Assembly: GCF_026013965.1 (NCBI RefSeq)
Contig: NZ_CP110341.1
Span: 2,418,001-2,482,000 of the forward strand
DNA from: Brevibacterium sp. JSBI002
GTDB taxonomy: Bacteria; Actinomycetota; Actinomycetes; Actinomycetales; Brevibacteriaceae
DNA: 64,000 nucleotides
Reading direction: 5' to 3'
The first letter of the stretch is position 1; each line of letters begins with the position of its first letter. The notes under the pieces are model-generated. The model had not been told where the DNA came from. It made no database searches and saw only the letters and a list, made by a program, of their open reading frames with translations. A program made the translations under genes and the position numbers. This document shows, one piece after another, positions 1 through 8,694 of this stretch.

Positions 1-653
1 CCGTCGGCGTCGGCGATGCCGACGATGCGCAGTCCTGCCTCGGCGAGATAGCGGGCGGTGGCACCGCCCATTGAACCGAATCCCTGGAAGACTGCGGTGG
101 AATCGCTGGGGTCACGTCCGGAGTCGTGCAGGGCAGCGATCACCGAGGTGGCCACACCGAGGCCGCCGACGAGTTCGTCCTGGGCGACGCCGTCGACCAC
201 GGCGGAGAAGGCCTTAGTCGTGCGGGCCTCGACGGCGGCCGGATCGTCGACGAGCTTGTTGACGGCGGAGAGCCCCGAGCCGAGTTCGCGGCGGGCGAGG
301 ATCTCGTCGATGTCGTCCTGGCGAACGCCGAGGTCTTCGCCGAGGGCCCAGTAGGCGTGCATGATCGGGTTGATGTCGACGAGGAAGCGTTCGAGGACAT
401 CCTTGGCTCCGGGTGAGCGGGGGTCGAAGTCGATTCCGCCCTTGGCTCCGCCGACGGGCACATAGTGTCGTCCCTCGCGGAGGTGGATGGCTTCCTTGCG
501 GGTCATCCCCTGGGCGAGTCCGCGCACTTCTTCGAGGGTGCAGCCTTTGCGCATGCGCACACCGCCCGAAGCGGTGCCGCGCACAAGGGTGTCGATGACG
601 ACATACCCGAGTGCACCGGTGTCCGGATCCTGCCAAGTGATGTCCATGAACAT
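1..653 (-). CDS. Glu/Leu/Phe/Val dehydrogenase family protein (3' end cut by window edge)
   Basis: Partial amino-acid dehydrogenase; the family interconverts an L-amino acid and its 2-oxo acid with NAD(P). About 217 N-terminal residues are visible and the C-terminus lies beyond the left edge. The substrate-lysine motif VGGAKGGID falls near residue 71, and the Rossmann glycine motif FQGFGSMGG near residue 200, as expected for the family. I read the start as ATG 651-653 just behind GGGAG; an in-frame ATG at 645-647 has a better-spaced ribosome site and is equally possible. The gene is divergent from the SDR gene, with a perfect inverted repeat between them. The substrate (Glu, Leu, Val or Phe) cannot be told from this part. 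Confidence 0.85.
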   Translation of the reverse strand, partial: MFMDITWQDPDTGALGYVVIDTLVRGTASGGVRMRKGCTLEEVRGLAQGMTRKEAIHLREGRHYVPVGGAKGGIDFDPRSPGAKDVLERFLVDINPIMHAYWALGEDLGVRQDDIDEILARRELGSGLSAVNKLVDDPAAVEARTTKAFSAVVDGVAQDELVGGLGVATSVIAALHDSGRDPSDSTAVFQGFGSMGGATARYLAEAGLRIVGIADAD

Positions 654-683
654 GGGGCTCCCAAAAGATCGGCGTCTCAAGAC

Positions 684-709
684 TCTTACTGAACCGCTAT
701 TCAGTAAGA
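684..709. promoter_or_regulatory. Perfect inverted repeat, candidate operator
   Basis: TCTTACTGAA is followed by a six-base spacer and then TTCAGTAAGA, so the two 10-bp arms match perfectly. The site starts 31 bases upstream of the dehydrogenase ATG and ends 59 bases upstream of the SDR start. Position and symmetry fit an operator for a dimeric repressor. The TetR-type gene at 1541-2203 is an obvious candidate binder, but that link is inference. Confidence 0.6.
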
Positions 710-768
710 CATGTGCCTCCAGTCTGTCCGGGTAAGGGCCACCACGTCAAGGCCGCTAGGATCGAAGC

Positions 769-1434
769 ATGCCGACAGCACTCATCACCGGAGCCGGACG
801 AGAGAACAGCATCGCCGCGGGAGTGGCCGCACGACTGTCGTCCGACGGCTGGACCGTGTGCACGAGCGATCTCGATCGCGGAGACTACCCATGCGACCTG
901 TCATCCGCTCACGAAGCGCAGGAGCTGGTCGGTCGGGTGAGCAGGGATCACGGCACGATCGACGGGTTGGTGCTCAGCCACGCTCACGGCGAAGAGTCCG
1001 GAATCTTGGACACCACCGTCGACAGCTTCGACCGCCACGTAGCTGTCAACGCTCGCGCGTCGTTGCTCCTCATCGCGGCGTTCGCGAATCAAATCGGCGA
1101 GTCGGGAGGCGCGATCGTCGCCTTCACCAGCGATCACGCCACGGGCAATCTGCCCTATGGAGCATCGAAAGGCGCGCTCGATCGCATCGTCATCTCCGCT
1201 GCGCGGGAACTCGGACCGAAGGGGATATCGGCGAACGTCGTCAATCCTGGGCCGATCGATACGGGCTGGATGGATCACGAGACGAGAACAGGGCTGGTCC
1301 CCTATCAGCCGCTCGGCCGCATGGGCACTCCTCGCGATATCGCCGGAGTCACGGCCTTTCTGCTCTCAGATGAGGGCCGGTGGATCAGCGGCCAGCTGCT
1401 GTCTGCCGACGGAGGGTTCTCCGCTCGCTACTGA
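769..1434 (+). CDS. SDR family oxidoreductase
   Basis: Classical short-chain dehydrogenase/reductase of 221 residues with an N-terminal Rossmann fold. The cofactor loop TGAGRENSIAAG (residues 7-18) replaces the usual TGASRGIG. The catalytic pair is Y130 and K134 in YGASK. The serine-containing segment FTSDH lies only nine residues before the tyrosine, against about 13 in typical SDRs. The C-terminal ISGQLLSADGGF segment is the usual SDR ending. The ATG sits seven bases after AGGA. The product would be a soluble NAD(P)-dependent carbonyl or alcohol oxidoreductase of unknown substrate. It may share control with the divergent amino-acid dehydrogenase through the inverted repeat at 684-709. Confidence 0.85.
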   Translation: MPTALITGAGRENSIAAGVAARLSSDGWTVCTSDLDRGDYPCDLSSAHEAQELVGRVSRDHGTIDGLVLSHAHGEESGILDTTVDSFDRHVAVNARASLLLIAAFANQIGESGGAIVAFTSDHATGNLPYGASKGALDRIVISAARELGPKGISANVVNPGPIDTGWMDHETRTGLVPYQPLGRMGTPRDIAGVTAFLLSDEGRWISGQLLSADGGFSARY

Positions 1435-1475
1435 ATTAAGCGCACGGCAGTCGGCCTCAGCCGCATTCGGAGGCA

Positions 1476-1535
1476 ATTGTTGGGTCGATCCACGGTGTTC
1501 TGGACGTCCAGACCGCCGTGGATCGACCCAACAAT
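1476..1535. terminator. Nested palindrome between convergent genes
   Basis: Two perfect 20-bp arms (1476-1495 and 1516-1535) enclose a second perfect 14-base palindrome, TCTGGACGTCCAGA, at 1499-1512. The element lies between the SDR gene (plus) and the TetR gene (minus), so it probably acts as a bidirectional terminator. There is no strong T-run. Its architecture (outer ends ATTG.T and A.CAAT, inner self-palindrome) resembles the repeats at 18625 and 62565, although the sequence differs. Confidence 0.6.
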
Positions 1536-1540
1536 CGCCC

Positions 1541-2203
1541 TCAGTGAAGTTCGCGGGTAAGGAAGTCGTCGACCCAGGTGTTCAGCACCTCAGTGTCAAC
1601 GGTCTCAGAGTTGACCATCAGCTGGATCGCTAGGCCGTCCAGGAACGCGAGTATCCGCGTCGCACACGCCTCGGTGCCGCCGTCAGGTGCCGCGGACTCC
1701 CCCGCAGCGATGGCCTCGTCCATGAGGCGCACGAGGATCGACTTCCATTCCTGGTCGAGAGCGGCGAAAGTCGACCGCAGAGCATCATCGAAGAGCCCGG
1801 CCGACCAGCCATCGATCCAGATCTTCCAGCTGCGGGAGGATCCACTGGGCAGGTACCAGCCGACGACGTCCCGCAGACGCTGGAGTGCGGATCCACTCCC
1901 CCCCGCCGAGGCGGCTCCTGTCGTGGCATCTCCACCGCCGTCGTGTGGTTCTTCCGTCGCCGCCGATGCGGTCCCAGCCGCCAGCTCCCGCGCCCGATCG
2001 ATGTCCTGACGCCCGGCGAAGTCGAACGCCTCGGCGACGAGGGCTTCCTTCGTTTCGAAGTGATAGATGACGAGACTGGCGCTCAGACCCAAACGCGCGG
2101 CGACGTCGGAGACGCGCAGCGCACGCAGACCCGTTGCCTCGATCTCCTCGACCGTGGCCGCCAGGATCTCCTCCCGGCGGACCGCTGCGCTCTTCCTCGC
2201 CAT
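1541..2203 (-). CDS. TetR family transcriptional regulator
   Basis: Cytoplasmic one-component repressor of 220 residues. The N-terminal TetR helix-turn-helix spans about residues 10-55, with the typical LSASLVIYHFETKEALV recognition segment. The C-terminal ligand and dimerisation domain is generic. A Gly/Ala/Ser-rich stretch near residues 75-105 breaks the ligand domain and contains a copy of the iterated CCGAGGCGG motif (1906-1914). ATG 2201-2203 follows AAGGAG at nine bases. It is convergent with the SDR gene. Plausible targets are its own promoter and the palindrome at 684-709, but nothing in the sequence proves this. Confidence 0.85.
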   Translation of the reverse strand: MARKSAAVRREEILAATVEEIEATGLRALRVSDVAARLGLSASLVIYHFETKEALVAEAFDFAGRQDIDRARELAAGTASAATEEPHDGGGDATTGAASAGGSGSALQRLRDVVGWYLPSGSSRSWKIWIDGWSAGLFDDALRSTFAALDQEWKSILVRLMDEAIAAGESAAPDGGTEACATRILAFLDGLAIQLMVNSETVDTEVLNTWVDDFLTRELH

Positions 2204-2280
2204 CTCGCCTGTCTCCTTTCACGTTCCAGCCGGACGGCATCCCGTGCCCGAGGCTCGAAGCCCCGAACGCGGCGACGCAC

Positions 2281-3551
2281 TCAGGGCAGTTCGACCTCGG
2301 CGGCCGGTCCGACCAGCGCCAGAGCCTTGGGCCGCGACAGCAGCCGCCCGGCCATCTCGCTGACGTCCTCGGCCGTGACCGAGCGGACGCGTTCGATGAG
2401 GTCCATCGGCGATTCGAGCGGCAGCCCGAAGATCTCTGACCGGGCGAGACGATTCATCGCGCGGCAGAGGACTCGAGTCCGAGCACCATCGACCCCGACA
2501 GCTGGGACACGATCTCGTCGAGTTCGAACTGGCTCGGTGTCTCCTGTGCCAACCGATCCCATTCGCTCACCGCCAGATCGACGACGGCCTGAGCGTTCTC
2601 GGCCGTGCATCCAGCATAGATGCCGAAGGTGCCGGTATCCGTGAACTGACTGGCCACGCAGTTCACGGCATAGGCCAGTCCGCGCTCCTCGCGCACGCTC
2701 TGGAACAGCCGCGACGACATTCCGCCGCCGAGCATCGTCAGCATCACCGAGTAGATGAACCGGTCGTCGTCGCCTTCGGGCAGGCCCTCGCAGCCGAGCA
2801 TGATGCCCAGCTGTTCGATGTCTTTGACGGTGTGCGACTTCCCGGAGTGGAACTCCGGGCGCACCCGTGCGGCCCCACCGAGGTGCGAACCCTTCGCCAC
2901 CGAGGCGGCGTCCCCGGTCCCCGCGCCCGACCAGACGTCGGCTCGGGATCCGAGCCCCGCCTCGGCGAGGGCATCCTCAACCATCGCGAGGACCTCTTCA
3001 TGGGTCGCACCGCCTGCGGCAGCGATGACCAGACGAGGCGGAATATACGTCGACTGATAGTGGTCGATGACCGTGTGGTGGCCGAGCACGCGGATCTGAT
3101 CCTTCGTCGCACCCACGGGCCGAGCCAGCGAATGCGAACCGAAGACCAGGGAATCGAAGTCGTCGAAGAGGACGTCGCCGGGATCATCGGCGGACATGGC
3201 GAGCTCTTCGATGATGACACCGCGCTCGCGTTCGAACTCCTCGACGTCGAGCTGGGAGTTCGAGACCATATCGACCAGCAGGCCGGTGATGTTCGGCAGA
3301 TCCGTCACCAGGCACCTGGAGTAGTAGCAGGTGAGCTCCTTGGCGGTGATCGCATTCGAGTCCCCGCCGGTGCGATCGAAGGCAGCAGCGATGGTCTTCG
3401 CATCGCGGCTGCCGGTGCCCTTGAACAGCATGTGCTCGAGGAAATGCGTCGAGCCGGCGGTCTCGGCGGATTCGTCACGGGACCCGGCTGCAACCCAGAT
3501 CCCGATCGTCTCCGAGGCCAGACCCGGCATGTGTTCGGTGGTCAGCGTCAA
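2281..3551 (-). pseudogene. M16 family zinc peptidase, frameshifted and without a clear start
   Basis: Homolog of the actinobacterial M16 (insulinase/processing-peptidase-like) protein that normally follows pnp. The zinc motif HFLEH of the inverted HxxEH type, the downstream glutamate segment ERGVIIEELAM and the R/Y motif region SVREERGLAYAV are all present. The first frame ends at TGA 2454-2456 after LESSAAR. The expected continuation MNRLARSEIFG...VTAEDV..ALALVGP lies in another frame and runs to TGA 2281-2283. One missing base at about 2456-2460 would restore a single protein. The first usable start is TTG 3549-3551, but family-like residues (SVLPGG) continue upstream through the hairpin at 3554-3597, where I find no ATG, GTG or TTG. 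It may be a decaying gene, or a sequencing error plus a rare start. Confidence 0.75.
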
Positions 3552-3553
3552 AC

Positions 3554-3597
3554 CACCGGGGAGGACAGACCGATCGATTCGGCTGCCCTCCCCGGTG
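3554..3597 (-). terminator. Hairpin just after pnp
   Basis: CACCGGGGAGG (3554-3564) pairs perfectly with CCTCCCCGGTG (3587-3597). The 22-base loop contains a smaller CCGA/TCGG-type palindrome. It begins 17 bases after the pnp stop and has no T-run. It could end pnp transcription or act as a processing site. It overlaps sequence that would encode the conserved N-terminus of the M16 peptidase. Confidence 0.45.
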
Positions 3598-3613
3598 TGC
3601 GAACTGCTCAGTA

Positions 3614-5836
3614 TCAGTTGTCTGATCCCTCTTCGTCCGATTTCTCGTCTTCGTCGGTGACCGGAGCCAGCGAGAGCTTGCCGCGGTCATCGATCTTCGT
3701 GATCTCGACCTGGACCTTCTGGCCCACACCGACGACGTCTTCGACGTCCTCGACGCGCTTGCCGTCGTTGAGCTTGCGCAGCTCGGAGATGTGCAGCAGG
3801 CCGTCCTTGCCCGGGGTCAGGGAGACGAATGCGCCGAAGCTCATCGTCTTGACCACGGTGCCCAGGTAGCGTTCGCCGACCTCGGGAACCTGCGGGTTCG
3901 CGATCGCGTTGATCATCGAGCGGGCGGCCTCGGCGGCCGGTCCGTCGGTGGCACCGATGAGGACGGTTCCGTCGTCTTCGATGCTGATGTCCGCGCCGGT
4001 GTCCTCCTGGATCTGGTTGATCATCTTGCCCTTGGGCCCGATGACCTCACCGATCTTGTCGACGGGGATGTTCACGGAGATGATCCGCGGAGCCGTCGGA
4101 GCCATCTCGGCCGGGGCGTCGATGGCCTCAGCGATGACGTCGAGGATGACCATGCGTGCTTCGCGGGCCTGCTTGAGGGCGGCACCGAGCACCGAGGCGG
4201 GAAGGCCGTCGAGCTTGGTGTCGAGCTGGATCGCGGTGATGAAGTCACGCGTACCGGCGACCTTGAAGTCCATATCGCCGAAGGCATCTTCGGCACCGAG
4301 GATGTCGGTCAGAGCCGCGTAGGCGGTCTGCTCACCCTGGTCGGTGGAGATGACGTCGGAGACGAGACCCATGGCGATGCCGGCGACAGGCGCCTGCAGC
4401 GGCACACCGGCCGAGAGCATGGCCAGCGTCGAGGCGCAGACCGAGCCCATCGAGGTCGAACCGTTCGAACCGAGGGCCTCGGAGACCTCACGGATCGCGT
4501 AAGGGAAGTCCTCACGCTTGGGCAGAACAGGCACGAGGGCGCGTTCGGCCAGTGCTCCGTGGCCGATCTCGCGGCGCTTCGGGCTGCCCACGCGGCCGGT
4601 CTCACCGACCGAATAGGGCGGGAAGTTGTAGTGGTGCATGTAGCGCTTCGACGTCTCGGGTGAGAGCGAGTCGATGGTCTGCTCGAGCTTGAGCATATTC
4701 AGGGTGGTGACACCCAAGATCTGGGTCTCGCCGCGTTCGAAGATCGCCGAACCGTGCACGCGCGGGATGACGTTCGTCTCGGCGGTGAGCGGACGGATGT
4801 CTTTGAGCCCACGGCCGTCGATGCGGACCTGCTCGGTGAGGATGCGCTTGCGCACGACCTGCTTGGTCAGGGCGTTGAGAGCGTTCGCGATCTCCTTCTC
4901 ACGGCCTTCGAAGCGCTCTCCGAGCTTCTCGAAGAGTTCGTCGAGGAGGGCGGCGCCGGCGGCTTCGCGCTCCTGCTTGTCGGCGATCTTGAAGTTCTCG
5001 GTCTGCTTCGCCTCGGCGAGTTCCTTCACCGCTTCGAAGACGTCGTCCTCGTAGTCGCGGAAGACGGGGAATTCGACGGTCGGCTTCGCGGCACGATCGG
5101 CGAGCTCGGACTGCGCGCGGCAGAGCTCGGCGATGAACGGCTTCGCAGCTTCGAGACCTTCGGACACGACCTCCTCGGTGGGGGCCGCAGCACCGGTCTT
5201 GATCTTGTCGATGGCGTTGTCGGTGGCTTCGGCTTCGACCATCATGATGGCGACGTCGTCACCGACAACACGACCGGCGACGACCATGTTGAACACGGCG
5301 TCCTCGAGCTGCGAGTGGTTCGGGAAGGCGACCCACTGGCCGTCGATGAGCGCGATGCGCACACCGCCGATGGGGCCGGAGAACGGCAGACCCGAGAGCT
5401 GAGTCGACATCGACGCGGCGTTGATGGCCAGAGCGTCGTAGATGTGGTCGGGATTGACCGACATCACGGTGACGACGACCTGAACCTCGTTGCGCAGGCC
5501 CTTGACGAACGACGGGCGCAGCGGACGGTCGATGAGGCGGCAGGTCAGGATCGCGTCGGTCGAGGGGCGTCCCTCACGGCGGAAGAACGAGCCGGGGATG
5601 CGGCCGGCGGCGTACATGCGCTCTTCGACGTCGACGGTCAGCGGGAAGAAGTCGAAGCCCTCACGGGGGTTCTTTCCGGCCGAGGTGGCCGAGAACAGCA
5701 TGGTGTCGTCGTCGAGGTAGGCGACGGCGGACCCGGCGGCCTGCTGGGCAAGTCGTCCGGTTTCGAAGCGAATGGTGTGTTTGCCGAAGCTGCCGTTGTC
5801 GATATGGGCAACGGCGGATTCAGGGTTGAGTCCCAC
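3614..5836 (-). CDS. pnp: Polyribonucleotide nucleotidyltransferase (PNPase)
   Basis: Phosphorolytic 3'-5' exoribonuclease, forming a trimeric ring in RNA decay. It contains two RNase PH domains (roughly residues 10-240 and 310-550), a KH domain with GPKG in place of GxxG near 575-635, and an S1 domain near 640-710, followed by an acidic tail. The segments [30 protein letters not shown] and [20 protein letters not shown] are signature PNPase blocks. The start is GTG 5834-5836, preceded by AGGAG at five bases; the reading frame is open further upstream but lacks homology. That gives 740 residues, normal for the family. It follows rpsO after a terminator and a roughly 390-base gap, so it probably has its own promoter. 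Confidence 0.97.
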   Translation of the reverse strand: MGLNPESAVAHIDNGSFGKHTIRFETGRLAQQAAGSAVAYLDDDTMLFSATSAGKNPREGFDFFPLTVDVEERMYAAGRIPGSFFRREGRPSTDAILTCRLIDRPLRPSFVKGLRNEVQVVVTVMSVNPDHIYDALAINAASMSTQLSGLPFSGPIGGVRIALIDGQWVAFPNHSQLEDAVFNMVVAGRVVGDDVAIMMVEAEATDNAIDKIKTGAAAPTEEVVSEGLEAAKPFIAELCRAQSELADRAAKPTVEFPVFRDYEDDVFEAVKELAEAKQTENFKIADKQEREAAGAALLDELFEKLGERFEGREKEIANALNALTKQVVRKRILTEQVRIDGRGLKDIRPLTAETNVIPRVHGSAIFERGETQILGVTTLNMLKLEQTIDSLSPETSKRYMHHYNFPPYSVGETGRVGSPKRREIGHGALAERALVPVLPKREDFPYAIREVSEALGSNGSTSMGSVCASTLAMLSAGVPLQAPVAGIAMGLVSDVISTDQGEQTAYAALTDILGAEDAFGDMDFKVAGTRDFITAIQLDTKLDGLPASVLGAALKQAREARMVILDVIAEAIDAPAEMAPTAPRIISVNIPVDKIGEVIGPKGKMINQIQEDTGADISIEDDGTVLIGATDGPAAEAARSMINAIANPQVPEVGERYLGTVVKTMSFGAFVSLTPGKDGLLHISELRKLNDGKRVEDVEDVVGVGQKVQVEITKIDDRGKLSLAPVTDEDEKSDEEGSDN

Positions 5837-6145
5837 GTAGTCTCCTAGTTTGTGCCGGTGCGCGGCGGTCATCGCAAGACCTGCAACGCCCGAGGGAGTC
5901 CCCTCGGCGCGAAGAGGCAGCGCTCTGCATTGCACAGTGCGAAGCCCCGCGCCCTTCCGGCGGGATATTGGCAGTGGACGATGCATGGATCCACGCCGGT
6001 CATCGATCGGGGCCCACGGAACCGGTGCCGGCAACCACTTGCATCTGCAAGCCTGTGTCAGCGCGCGTTCCTCCGGAGGCCACTACCGAAGACCGAAACG
6101 TCCATGGCATGTGCGTCCACGCTTGAGTCTACCGCAGAAGCACGA
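5837..6145 (-). promoter_or_regulatory. pnp upstream region with long untranslated leader
   Basis: No gene is supported here. On the minus strand a TAGACT hexamer (complement of 6126-6131) could serve as a -10 element; the same hexamer is seen before rpsB and before the gene at 9645. If it is used, pnp has a leader of nearly 300 bases. The leader contains a 6-bp inverted repeat CTTGCA-TC-TGCAAG at 6038-6051. In other bacteria pnp leaders carry processing and autoregulation signals; that function here is inference. Confidence 0.35.
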
Positions 6146-6173
6146 AAGCGCCCCACCGAGAGGTGGGACGCTT
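6146..6173 (-). terminator. rpsO intrinsic terminator
   Basis: Minus-strand hairpin with a 12-bp stem (6146-6157 with 6162-6173, one G-U pair), a TCTC loop and a short T-rich tail. It lies 52 bases downstream of the rpsO stop. Confidence 0.75.
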
Positions 6174-6224
6174 CCGAACAGTTCGAGACGGTCCGATCAG
6201 ACGGCGCTGATCAGCAGACTCGAA

Positions 6225-6494
6225 TCAGCGGCGCAGGCCGAGGCGCTTGATGAGCGAACGGTAACGCTCGATGTCGACCTTCGCGAGGTACTTGAGCATG
6301 CGGCGACGCTGGCCGACGAGGAGCAGCAGGCCACGACGCGAGTGGTGGTCGTGCTTGTGATCCTTGAAGTGCTCGGTCAGGTCGATGATCCGGCGGGTCA
6401 GCAGTGCAACCTGGACCTCGGGAGAACCGGTGTCGCCCTCATGAGTTGCATATTCCTTGATGATCTCTTGCTTCACAGCGGTATCGAGAGCCAT
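6225..6494 (-). CDS. rpsO: 30S ribosomal protein S15
   Basis: Primary 16S rRNA-binding protein of the small-subunit platform, 89 residues, the usual length. The sequence from [12 protein letters not shown] through [17 protein letters not shown] and [18 protein letters not shown] to the end is diagnostic. The start at ATG 6492-6494 has AAGGAG six bases upstream; the reading frame extends further upstream without homology. It sits downstream of ribF and upstream of pnp, the conserved actinobacterial order, and is followed by an intrinsic terminator. Confidence 0.97.
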   Translation of the reverse strand: MALDTAVKQEIIKEYATHEGDTGSPEVQVALLTRRIIDLTEHFKDHKHDHHSRRGLLLLVGQRRRMLKYLAKVDIERYRSLIKRLGLRR

Positions 6495-6585
6495 GGAGTT
6501 CTCCTTCGTGTCGTTGCGCGGCGCAGGGACCTGAAGTCTCTGCCCTATGGGACCGCGGCCGGTGAAAACGGCAGAGTTCAGCTTA

Positions 6586-7524
6586 TCAGGTGTGCAGGAC
6601 CTCGCGCACATCGGCGATGTCCTCATGCATCTGCACGATGAGGTCGTCCATCCCGGTGAACGCGACCTGCCCGCGGATGCGGGAGACGAATTCGAGAGTC
6701 ATCTCACGGTCGTAGACGTCGAATTCGCCGAATTCCTTGTCGAGCACGTACGCCTCGACCCGTCGGACCTGCCCCTGGAAGGTCGGGTTCGTGCCCACGG
6801 AGATCGCGGCCGGGTACGCCTGATCCTCACCCGAGAACGTCGCCCAGCCGGCGTAGACGCCGTCGGCGGGGACGAGCCCGTCGGGATTGTCCGAGAGGTT
6901 CGCCGTCGGGAATCCCAGGTCGCGTCCGCGGGCATCGCCGTGGACGACGGTGCCGTGGAGTGCGTGGTAGCGCCCGAGCTGGTCGGCCGCCTCGGCGACA
7001 TCACCAGCAGTAAGCTGCTCCCGGATCCGGGAGGACGAATACCGGCCCCCGCGCCCGACTTCGTCGATCGTTTCGACACGGAACCCGAATCTCTCGCCGA
7101 GGCGGCGCAGAGTCTCGATCGTACCCTCGTTGTCCCTGCCGAACCGGACGTCGTCGCCGACGACGACGATCTTCGCTCGCAGGGCTTCGACGAAGTACCG
7201 GCGCACGAATTCCTCGGCCGACTGGGCGGCGAAGTCGAGGTCGTAGGGCTGGATGAGGAGGCCGTCGATTCCGGTGGCGGCAATGAGGTCGGCGCGCTGC
7301 CGGGTCGAGTTGATCATCACGGTCGGCTCTTCGGGGCGGTGGACCGTGCGCGGGTGGGGATCGAAGGTCATTGCGATCGAGCGCAGGCCCTCTTGCCTGG
7401 CCAGGGCGGCCACGGTGGTCAGGACCGTTTCGTGTCCGCGGTGCACGCCGTCGAAGTTGCCGAGGGTGACGACGGTGCCGACAGCGTCGACCTCGACTTC
7501 ACCGAGTCCGTGATACAGCTCCAC
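6586..7524 (-). CDS. ribF: Bifunctional riboflavin kinase / FAD synthetase
   Basis: Converts riboflavin to FMN and then to FAD with ATP. The N-terminal adenylyltransferase domain (about residues 15-180) shows [11 protein letters not shown] and the later SSSRIR segment. The C-terminal flavokinase domain (about 185-310) shows [11 protein letters not shown] and the family's GVYAGWA segment. The chosen start GTG 7522-7524 ([10 protein letters not shown]) follows GGAAGGAG at about ten bases and matches the usual beginning of RibF, giving 312 residues; the frame is open slightly further upstream. It lies between a small membrane protein gene and rpsO. Confidence 0.95.
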   Translation of the reverse strand: MELYHGLGEVEVDAVGTVVTLGNFDGVHRGHETVLTTVAALARQEGLRSIAMTFDPHPRTVHRPEEPTVMINSTRQRADLIAATGIDGLLIQPYDLDFAAQSAEEFVRRYFVEALRAKIVVVGDDVRFGRDNEGTIETLRRLGERFGFRVETIDEVGRGGRYSSSRIREQLTAGDVAEAADQLGRYHALHGTVVHGDARGRDLGFPTANLSDNPDGLVPADGVYAGWATFSGEDQAYPAAISVGTNPTFQGQVRRVEAYVLDKEFGEFDVYDREMTLEFVSRIRGQVAFTGMDDLIVQMHEDIADVREVLHT

Positions 7525-7613
7525 CAGACATTCGCTCCTTCCGCGCACCGATTCAGATTATCGCAGAGATCTTCCGCCTCCTAACCCGGACCTCGCCGAG
7601 GCGGGAGGACGGT

Positions 7614-7985
7614 TCAGGCGATGATCGCCCACCCGATGACGCCGAGGAGGGAGGCCAGGGCGATGGAGACGAAGGTGCCGATGATGAACCGCTCCCCCGC
7701 GACCGCCGAGGATTTGATCTCTGCGAAGCGTCCGAGTCCTTTGACCGCGATGACCACGGCCATGAGTTCTGGGCGGCCGAGCACGATCGCTCCGGCGATG
7801 AGTGCGCGTTCGACGATGCCGATCCACAGTCCGCCGCGCAGGACTTCGACGTCCTCGGCTCCTGTGCGTTCTGGTTTGGACCCCGGGCCGGCATGGGTCA
7901 GGCGGAGGAGCAATGGGACGAGCGGCCAGCCGATGAGGGCCGCGATGATGGCGGCGGCGATGGCGACGAGCAGGTCAGTCCACAT
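7614..7985 (-). CDS. Small membrane protein paired with a SatD-like gene
   Basis: Hydrophobic protein of 123 residues with about three or four membrane segments: residues 5-28, 50-82 and 100-121. The C-terminal ERFIIGTFVSIALASLLGVIGW segment resembles the end of the DUF3307-type membrane proteins often encoded with SatD-family proteins, but the match is from memory and partial. The ATG (7983-7985) lies inside the end of the SatD-like gene (11-base overlap), so the two are probably translationally coupled. Function unknown. A copy of CCGAGGCGG at 7596-7604 lies just downstream, within a weak hairpin (7574-7604). Confidence 0.75.
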   Translation of the reverse strand: MWTDLLVAIAAAIIAALIGWPLVPLLLRLTHAGPGSKPERTGAEDVEVLRGGLWIGIVERALIAGAIVLGRPELMAVVIAVKGLGRFAEIKSSAVAGERFIIGTFVSIALASLLGVIGWAIIA

Positions 7986-8595
7986 GTGCGTCTCCTTCCG
8001 ACAGGGCTCGTTGGAGCCGGTCGAGGTGATGTCGGGCCAGATGCTCGGCTCCGGCGATGATCTCGGCGGGACCGGCCGCCAGCACCCGGGAGACCGCTTG
8101 CTGGGAGACGTCGAATTCCGCGGCGATCTCGGCTTGTGTGGCGTCCGGATGGTCGAGTCGATACCCGACGTAGCCGCGGGAGTTACCGCGCAGCTCTGTC
8201 AGCGTGCTGATGAGGAGCCGCAGAGCCGCCTCCGCGAGCCCACGATGCTCACTGTCCGCATCGGCGCTGACGACGAGGTGGGCGGGTGCGGATTTGGCCG
8301 CTTCGACCGCCTGGCGGGCGGAGTAGAAGGCCTCTCCCCTGCCCTCGGTGGTCGTCTCGGGCAGCGGCCGTTCGACCTCGCCGATTCCGAGGCCGATATG
8401 CCAACCGGAGTCGATGCCGATACGGCGTACCGCCTCGGCGACGGCGTCGGGATCGTCGAGGACCCCTTGGACCTCGTCACCGATGGTGCGGGCGAAGGGA
8501 ACGACCGTGTCGATCGGAGAGAGAGCATCGAGGATCCGGGGCACCGCGTCGGCGTTCGACCGCGAATCCTGCTGGTCGATGGTCAAGACGAACAT
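7975..8595 (-). CDS. SatD-like protein with C-terminal helix-turn-helix
   Basis: Protein of 206 residues from ATG 8593-8595. The N-terminus MFVLTIDQQDSR...DALSP resembles the SatD family. Residues around 110-145 carry the FYSARQAVEAA segment of that family. Residues about 165-190 (ATQAEIAAEFDVSQQAVSRVLAAG) look like a sigma-70-region-4/Sin-type helix-turn-helix. The frame is open 63 bases further upstream, but the match begins at this Met. There is no good ribosome site, so the transcript could be leaderless or very short. An ATACAA repeat cluster lies 30-64 bases upstream of the start and is a good candidate for its own binding site. Its role may be regulation of the neighbouring membrane protein; substrate and signal are unknown. 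Confidence 0.75.
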   Translation of the reverse strand: MFVLTIDQQDSRSNADAVPRILDALSPIDTVVPFARTIGDEVQGVLDDPDAVAEAVRRIGIDSGWHIGLGIGEVERPLPETTTEGRGEAFYSARQAVEAAKSAPAHLVVSADADSEHRGLAEAALRLLISTLTELRGNSRGYVGYRLDHPDATQAEIAAEFDVSQQAVSRVLAAGPAEIIAGAEHLARHHLDRLQRALSEGDAHVD

Positions 8596-8624
8596 AGGAC
8601 AAGTAGACCAGATGATCGCATCGG

Positions 8625-8659
8625 ATACAAGAGTTTCGGTTGTATTTGACAGATACAAC
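8625..8659. promoter_or_regulatory. ATACAA inverted-repeat cluster, candidate operator
   Basis: GTTGTAT (8639-8645) and ATACAAC (8653-8659) form a perfect 7-bp inverted repeat with a seven-base spacer. A further half-site ATACAA is at 8625-8630. The stretch is clearly AT-richer than its surroundings and lies directly upstream of the SatD-like gene, which itself encodes a helix-turn-helix. Confidence 0.5.
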
Positions 8660-8694
8660 TTATTTCATTGATTCGAGCGTGGAAGCTGGCCCCT

